The notes below the pieces were generated by a model. The model ran no database searches. It was given only the letters and a program-made list of their open reading frames with translations, and was not told the DNA's origin. A stretch of DNA of 64,000 nucleotides from JAYPWI01 sp038135065 (GTDB taxonomy: Bacteria; Actinomycetota; Acidimicrobiia; Acidimicrobiales; Poriferisodalaceae): NCBI GenBank assembly GCA_038135065.1, contig JAYPWI010000009.1:39546-103545 (forward strand), given 5' to 3'. Below are positions 60,675 to 64,000 of the stretch, piece by piece (position 1 is the first letter of the stretch; the number at the start of each line of letters is the position of its first letter). The position numbers and the translations under genes are program-made.

Positions 60675-61235
60675 ATGCACTTGCCCCGTCCTGCCCAACC
60701 ACGCATCGACCCCATCCCCCGCGTCGCCGAGCGGGCTCGGGAGGCCATGGCCGGCTCCGCAGCCAACGCGGTCAACGTGCTGGCCACCATGCACCACAAC
60801 CGGACGATCTCCAAGGCCATCGGCGCCATGGCCCAGACGGTGCTGTTCGACGAGGGGCTCAGTCGGAGGGACGTCGAGTTGGCCGTATTGCGCATGGGCT
60901 GGAACTGCCAGGCCGTGTACGAGTTCGGCCAGCACACCCTGTTCGGCCGGGAGGCCGGTCTGACCGACGACGAGATCTACCTCGTCACCCGGCCCATCGC
61001 ACAGGGAGGCTGGACACCGGCCGAGGCCGCCCTGCTGCAGGTGGTGGACGACCTCTACGCCGACGATTGCGTCTCGGACCGGACGTGGGACGCAGCCTCG
61101 GACCACTACGACACAGCCCAACTGATCCATCTGGTTGCCGCTGCGGGCTGCTATCGCATGGTCAGCGGATTCCTCAACAGCGCCGGGGTTCAACTCGACG
61201 AGGGCGTGCCGGGCTGGCCGGAACGCCCTCGCTGA
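60675..61235 (+). CDS. Carboxymuconolactone decarboxylase family protein
   Basis: A 186-residue AhpD-like helical protein. The active-site region reads RMGWNCQAVYEFGQHTLFGRE: a Cys with a His eight residues on, but not the CxxC of AhpD peroxidases. VVDDLYADDCVSDRTWD and LIHLVAAAGCYRMVSGFLN complete the fold. It probably acts on a lactone or as a dehydratase-like protein. Divergent from the SnoaL-like gene with 36 bp between starts; converges on the hydrolase. Confidence 0.88.
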   Translation: MHLPRPAQPRIDPIPRVAERAREAMAGSAANAVNVLATMHHNRTISKAIGAMAQTVLFDEGLSRRDVELAVLRMGWNCQAVYEFGQHTLFGREAGLTDDEIYLVTRPIAQGGWTPAEAALLQVVDDLYADDCVSDRTWDAASDHYDTAQLIHLVAAAGCYRMVSGFLNSAGVQLDEGVPGWPERPR

Positions 61236-61247
61236 CCCCGGAATCGG

Positions 61248-61970
61248 TCAGGGGGTGTGCAGAGCCAGGAAGTCCTCCATGGCCGCCATGGCCGCCGTGC
61301 GGTCCTCGCCGTCCTTCCACCGCTCGATGAGGGTGGCACCGGGGGCGTTGGCAGCGAGAATGCGGGAGCTCGACTCAGGGTGGTAGATGTCGTTGCCCAA
61401 GAGCACCAGCAGGGGTGTCTGGCATCGGGACATCCACGACTCGTCGACGTTGAACAGCACCATTCCCGTGTCGTACATCGATGCCCGGAAGGCCGACCAG
61501 GCCTCCTCGGACACCTCGGGCCGCTGGGGTCGTAGCTCGTCGGCCCAGCTGTCGAACATGTCGTGGAAGGCAGCCAGGTTGTCATCCAGGCCGATCGTCT
61601 GGAAGACCACCCCTGACAGCACCCGGTCCGGAGCCGCATCGATGAGCCCCATGATGTACGGCCCGCCGATGCACATGCCGGCGACGTGGAAGGTGTCGAT
61701 GCCGAGATGGTCCATCAAGGCGAGTTGGTCGGCCGTGTAGGTCGACCACCCGTCGTCCGCCGTGATGGGAGCCGTGGACTGCCCGGCGTTGCGTTGATCC
61801 ATGGCCACCACCCGATAGCGATCCGACAGCTGGGTGATGGGATTCCACGGGGTGCCCTCCCAGAACGAGACGGCCGATCGCATCCCTCCCGGTGCGATGA
61901 GCAGCAGGGGGACCCCCTCGCCATGGTCCTCGTAGTAGATGTGGGTGTCTCCCTGGTCGAAGAACGGCAT
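61248..61970 (-). CDS. Alpha/beta hydrolase with Cys nucleophile position
   Basis: A 240-residue alpha/beta hydrolase. IAPGGMRSAV is the oxyanion loop, MDQRNAGQS follows strand 4, and the nucleophile elbow is GMCIGGPYIMG: Cys where serine enzymes have Ser. The acid is in LLVLLGNDIYHPESS; the His assignment (in IYHP or LALHTP) is uncertain. A Cys elbow occurs in dienelactone hydrolases and in some non-hydrolytic members. GGAGGTC precedes ATG 61970. Confidence 0.87.
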   Translation of the reverse strand: MPFFDQGDTHIYYEDHGEGVPLLLIAPGGMRSAVSFWEGTPWNPITQLSDRYRVVAMDQRNAGQSTAPITADDGWSTYTADQLALMDHLGIDTFHVAGMCIGGPYIMGLIDAAPDRVLSGVVFQTIGLDDNLAAFHDMFDSWADELRPQRPEVSEEAWSAFRASMYDTGMVLFNVDESWMSRCQTPLLVLLGNDIYHPESSSRILAANAPGATLIERWKDGEDRTAAMAAMEDFLALHTP

Positions 61971-62043
61971 CGTTGACCTCCTGCGCGGCGTGACGTCAGT
62001 CCATCACATCGGAGCCGGGGCCGGTGCTGGAACGGGTGAAGGG

Positions 62044-63264
62044 TCAGCGGGTGGCCACCAGCCAGGCGCCACGGATCCGGGGGTCGACCAGACCCCCGAC
62101 GTCGAGATCCGAGATCGACCCACTGACCACGTCGACGATGGTCATCGTGCCGTCGCCCTCCCACACCAGCGCAGCCCGGTCGCCGGTCCAAGAGACGCCA
62201 CCGAGGGCCCGGCCGTCGTAGGTGGCAATCCGCGCTCCTGTGTCAGTGGAGACGAACTGCACTCGACCACCGTCGCGTAGGGCGACGACGGCCCCGCCCG
62301 TGGACATGCCCACCAGGCTGCGATCGATGCCCTCGGACGCCACCGGGAGATCGACCGTCGAACCCGAGGCAATGCCGACGGCCCGGACAACGCACACCTC
62401 CACCCCTGAACACTCCACTGCGACATAGGACGAGCCTCGAGCGATCAGCACCCGACCGGGAAGGGTGTCCACCACCGATCCGTCGACCAGGTCGAGCACC
62501 CTGGCTCGACCATCGGCCGACGTGATGACCACCCCGCCCCTCACCCCACGATCGAGCACACCGAGGACTCGTGCATCGAGGGGAACGGTCACCACGGGAG
62601 GGATGATCTCGCCATCGAGTCCCAGACCGAACAGGGCGCCCGATCGTCGGCCGTGCACCACCCACGGATCAGCGGTCGCACCGGGCCAGAACTCGGGGCC
62701 CTCGCCGTCACCGGGACGAGCCCGGACCGGAGAGCTCCCCGGCTCGACCAGGAGCCACTCCCCGGTGAAGGTGAGGGTCCCCGCCAACTGGAACCCCGCC
62801 ACGGACGTGGGGATGAAGCGCTGGGCATCGCCAGGCAAAAGCTCGACGACCGAGCCCGTGGCATCGATAGCCACCATGTTCAGCGCTGCGGTGTGACCGA
62901 CGAGTAGCAATCCATCGGGCAGTTCGGGAGGGGTAACCGATGCGGGCAGAGCGAGCGCTTGGTCGAGGTCCTCGCTGTCGTCGCCCTCTGCCGCACCGAT
63001 CCCGGGATCGATCGGGTCGGTAGTGGTTGTCGTGGTGGACGGTGCCGCTACCTCGCCGCCGTCGGGGACCTCGTCGGTCGGGCTGCCGAAGCGGGCCCCC
63101 ACCATTCCCGCCACGGTCACGATGGCGACAACGGCGACTGCCCATTTCCACCACGACCCCGGCTCCCGGGTCGCCGTGACCTCGTCCCGCCAACCCTCAC
63201 CCAGCTCGCGCAGGCGAATCCGGTCCTCCTCCGCGGGCCGCGACGGGTCGGGCTCGCCGGACAC
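62044..63264 (-). CDS. Single-pass membrane protein with beta-propeller-like outer domain
   Basis: A 406-residue protein: about 35 charged cytoplasmic residues, one membrane helix (WWKWAVAVVAIVTVAGMVGA), a Thr-rich linker, and a large outer domain of short beta repeats (VVITSADGRARVLDLVDGS; MTIVDVVSGSISDLDVGG). The repeats resemble a seven- or eight-bladed WD/YVTN-like propeller, but I do not recognise a family. The GTG start lies 11 bp after the AIM24 stop, so the two are co-transcribed. Confidence 0.78.
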   Translation of the reverse strand: MSGEPDPSRPAEEDRIRLRELGEGWRDEVTATREPGSWWKWAVAVVAIVTVAGMVGARFGSPTDEVPDGGEVAAPSTTTTTTDPIDPGIGAAEGDDSEDLDQALALPASVTPPELPDGLLLVGHTAALNMVAIDATGSVVELLPGDAQRFIPTSVAGFQLAGTLTFTGEWLLVEPGSSPVRARPGDGEGPEFWPGATADPWVVHGRRSGALFGLGLDGEIIPPVVTVPLDARVLGVLDRGVRGGVVITSADGRARVLDLVDGSVVDTLPGRVLIARGSSYVAVECSGVEVCVVRAVGIASGSTVDLPVASEGIDRSLVGMSTGGAVVALRDGGRVQFVSTDTGARIATYDGRALGGVSWTGDRAALVWEGDGTMTIVDVVSGSISDLDVGGLVDPRIRGAWLVATR

Positions 63265-63275
63265 CGGGACCTCGG

Positions 63276-64000
63276 TCAGCTCCGCTCGAAGATGGTCGAG
63301 ACCCCACCGAGCAGGGAGCCCTCACCATCGCTGTTGCCGAAGTTGCCGCTCTGGAGCACCCGGTCGGCCACCCGGCTGAAGGGCAGCGATTGCAGCCAAC
63401 ACCAGCCCGTACCCGAGATGGTGGCCAGGAACAGGCCCTCACCCCCGAACACCATCGACTTGAGGTTGCCCGCTCGCTCGATGTCGTAGTTGAGCTGGGG
63501 CTGCAGGGCGACCAGGCACCCCGTGTCGACCCTGATGACCTGATTGTCGAGGTACACGGGCTTGATGGAGCCACCGGCGTGGAGGAAGACCTTGCCGTCG
63601 CCGGTCACCCGCTGGAGGATGAACCCTTCCCCGCCGAAGAACCCTGCCCCGATCTTGCGCTGGAAGGCGATGTCGAGCTTGGTGCCGAGCGCGGCACACA
63701 GGAACCCGTCCTTCTGGACGATGATCTCCCCGCCGATCTCGTCGAGGTCGATGGGGATGATCTTGCCCGGGTAGGGAGCGGCGAACCCGGCCCTGGCCTT
63801 CCCCGAGGGCCGGTTATTGGTGAAGTGGGTCAGGAACAGTGACTCGCCGGTGAGGACCCGCTTGCCGGCCGACTTGAGCTTCCCCCACATTCCCTCATCG
63901 GGATTGGAGCCGTCGCCCATCTTGGCCTCGAAGGTGATGCCGTCCTCGATGAACATCATCGTGCCACCCTCACCGACCACGGTTTCCCCCGGATCAAGTT
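63276..64000 (-). CDS. AIM24 family protein (5' end outside window)
   Basis: The reading frame runs to the right edge without a start, through LDPGETVVGEGGTMMFIE, the N-terminal signature of the AIM24/TIGR00266 family, and the GTG at 63980 is internal to it. At least 241 residues are seen, with GKIIPIDLDEIGGEIIVQKD, LDIAFQRKIGAGFFGGEGF and the terminal VADRVLQSG. Members fold as double beta-rolls, and their role is not established. Cotranscribed with the downstream membrane protein. Confidence 0.88.
   Translation of the reverse strand, partial: LDPGETVVGEGGTMMFIEDGITFEAKMGDGSNPDEGMWGKLKSAGKRVLTGESLFLTHFTNNRPSGKARAGFAAPYPGKIIPIDLDEIGGEIIVQKDGFLCAALGTKLDIAFQRKIGAGFFGGEGFILQRVTGDGKVFLHAGGSIKPVYLDNQVIRVDTGCLVALQPQLNYDIERAGNLKSMVFGGEGLFLATISGTGWCWLQSLPFSRVADRVLQSGNFGNSDGEGSLLGGVSTIFERS

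Noticed and set aside
60639..61193. Open frame upstream of the NTF2-fold gene at 60267-60638
   Set aside because: Antisense of the carboxymuconolactone-type gene; GGAGG and the family start are at 60638.

Overview
The window is a dense, GC-rich, gene-packed bacterial contig with about 69 protein genes, short intergenic gaps, many GTG starts and many 1-4 bp start/stop overlaps. Gene content points to a high-GC actinobacterium, probably of the Acidimicrobiia type. It includes four luciferase-like (probably F420-dependent) oxidoreductases, two P450s, many SDRs, acyl-CoA ligases and dehydrogenases, an LCP protein, and DUF2510 and DUF3179 proteins. A 10-base N run at 6317-6326 shows it is a scaffolded draft, perhaps metagenomic. 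I see no rRNA, tRNA, CRISPR array, prophage or insertion sequence.

The main discovery is two genes that make sense only if an in-frame UGA is read as selenocysteine. (1) At 22415-23047 (minus strand) a DsbA/FrnE-like thiol oxidoreductase has UGA exactly at the first cysteine of its active-site CPWC motif (UPWC). (2) At 58651-59175 (minus strand) a UGSC-family protein has UGA followed by Gly-Ser-Cys. Immediately 3' of each UGA is a hairpin with a 3-nt apical loop beginning with G, 21 and 19 nt after the UGA, which is the geometry of a bacterial SECIS. A conventional gene caller truncates the first and splits the second. No selA, selB, selC or selD lies in the window, so the decoding machinery must be elsewhere if these are real.

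Layout. 1-9.3 kb: edge-truncated epoxide-hydrolase-like gene, two P450s, DUF3179 lipoprotein, YihY/BrkB membrane protein, MFS carrier with the gap, hydrolase, ACSF2/FadD35-like ligase. 9.3-20 kb: acyl-CoA and short-chain alcohol/ketone metabolism (SDRs, acyl-CoA dehydrogenase, carboxyltransferase, TesB, aldo/keto reductase, a frameshifted hotdog thioesterase), plus a TPR protein and a methyltransferase. 20-25.4 kb: homocysteine methyltransferase, MFS carrier overlapping the Sec-DsbA gene, Ppx/GppA and TauE-like exporter. 25.4-34.6 kb: YHYH protein, YbaK, PPOX-class flavoprotein, three luciferase-like proteins, acyl-CoA dehydrogenase, S4 protein, hydratase, SDR. 34.7-48.7 kb: housekeeping block (ABC-F, phosphoesterase, SurE, Maf, DusB, 5-formyl-THF cyclo-ligase, LCP) mixed with a ligase/MFS/hydrolase operon. 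48.7-57.3 kb: two-domain CoA transferase, HMG-CoA-lyase-like enzyme, FAD monooxygenase, acyl-CoA ligase, 3-methyladenine glycosylase, MetE-like protein. 57.4-64 kb: small SnoaL/DUF proteins, an Lrp regulator with a perfect upstream dyad, the UGSC selenoprotein with its coupled partner gene, carboxymuconolactone-decarboxylase-like protein, hydrolase, membrane-anchored protein and an edge-truncated AIM24 protein.

Together the genes describe a heterotroph that activates and degrades fatty, branched, steroid-like or aromatic acids through CoA thioesters, with F420/flavin redox chemistry and a small selenium-dependent thiol-redox component.
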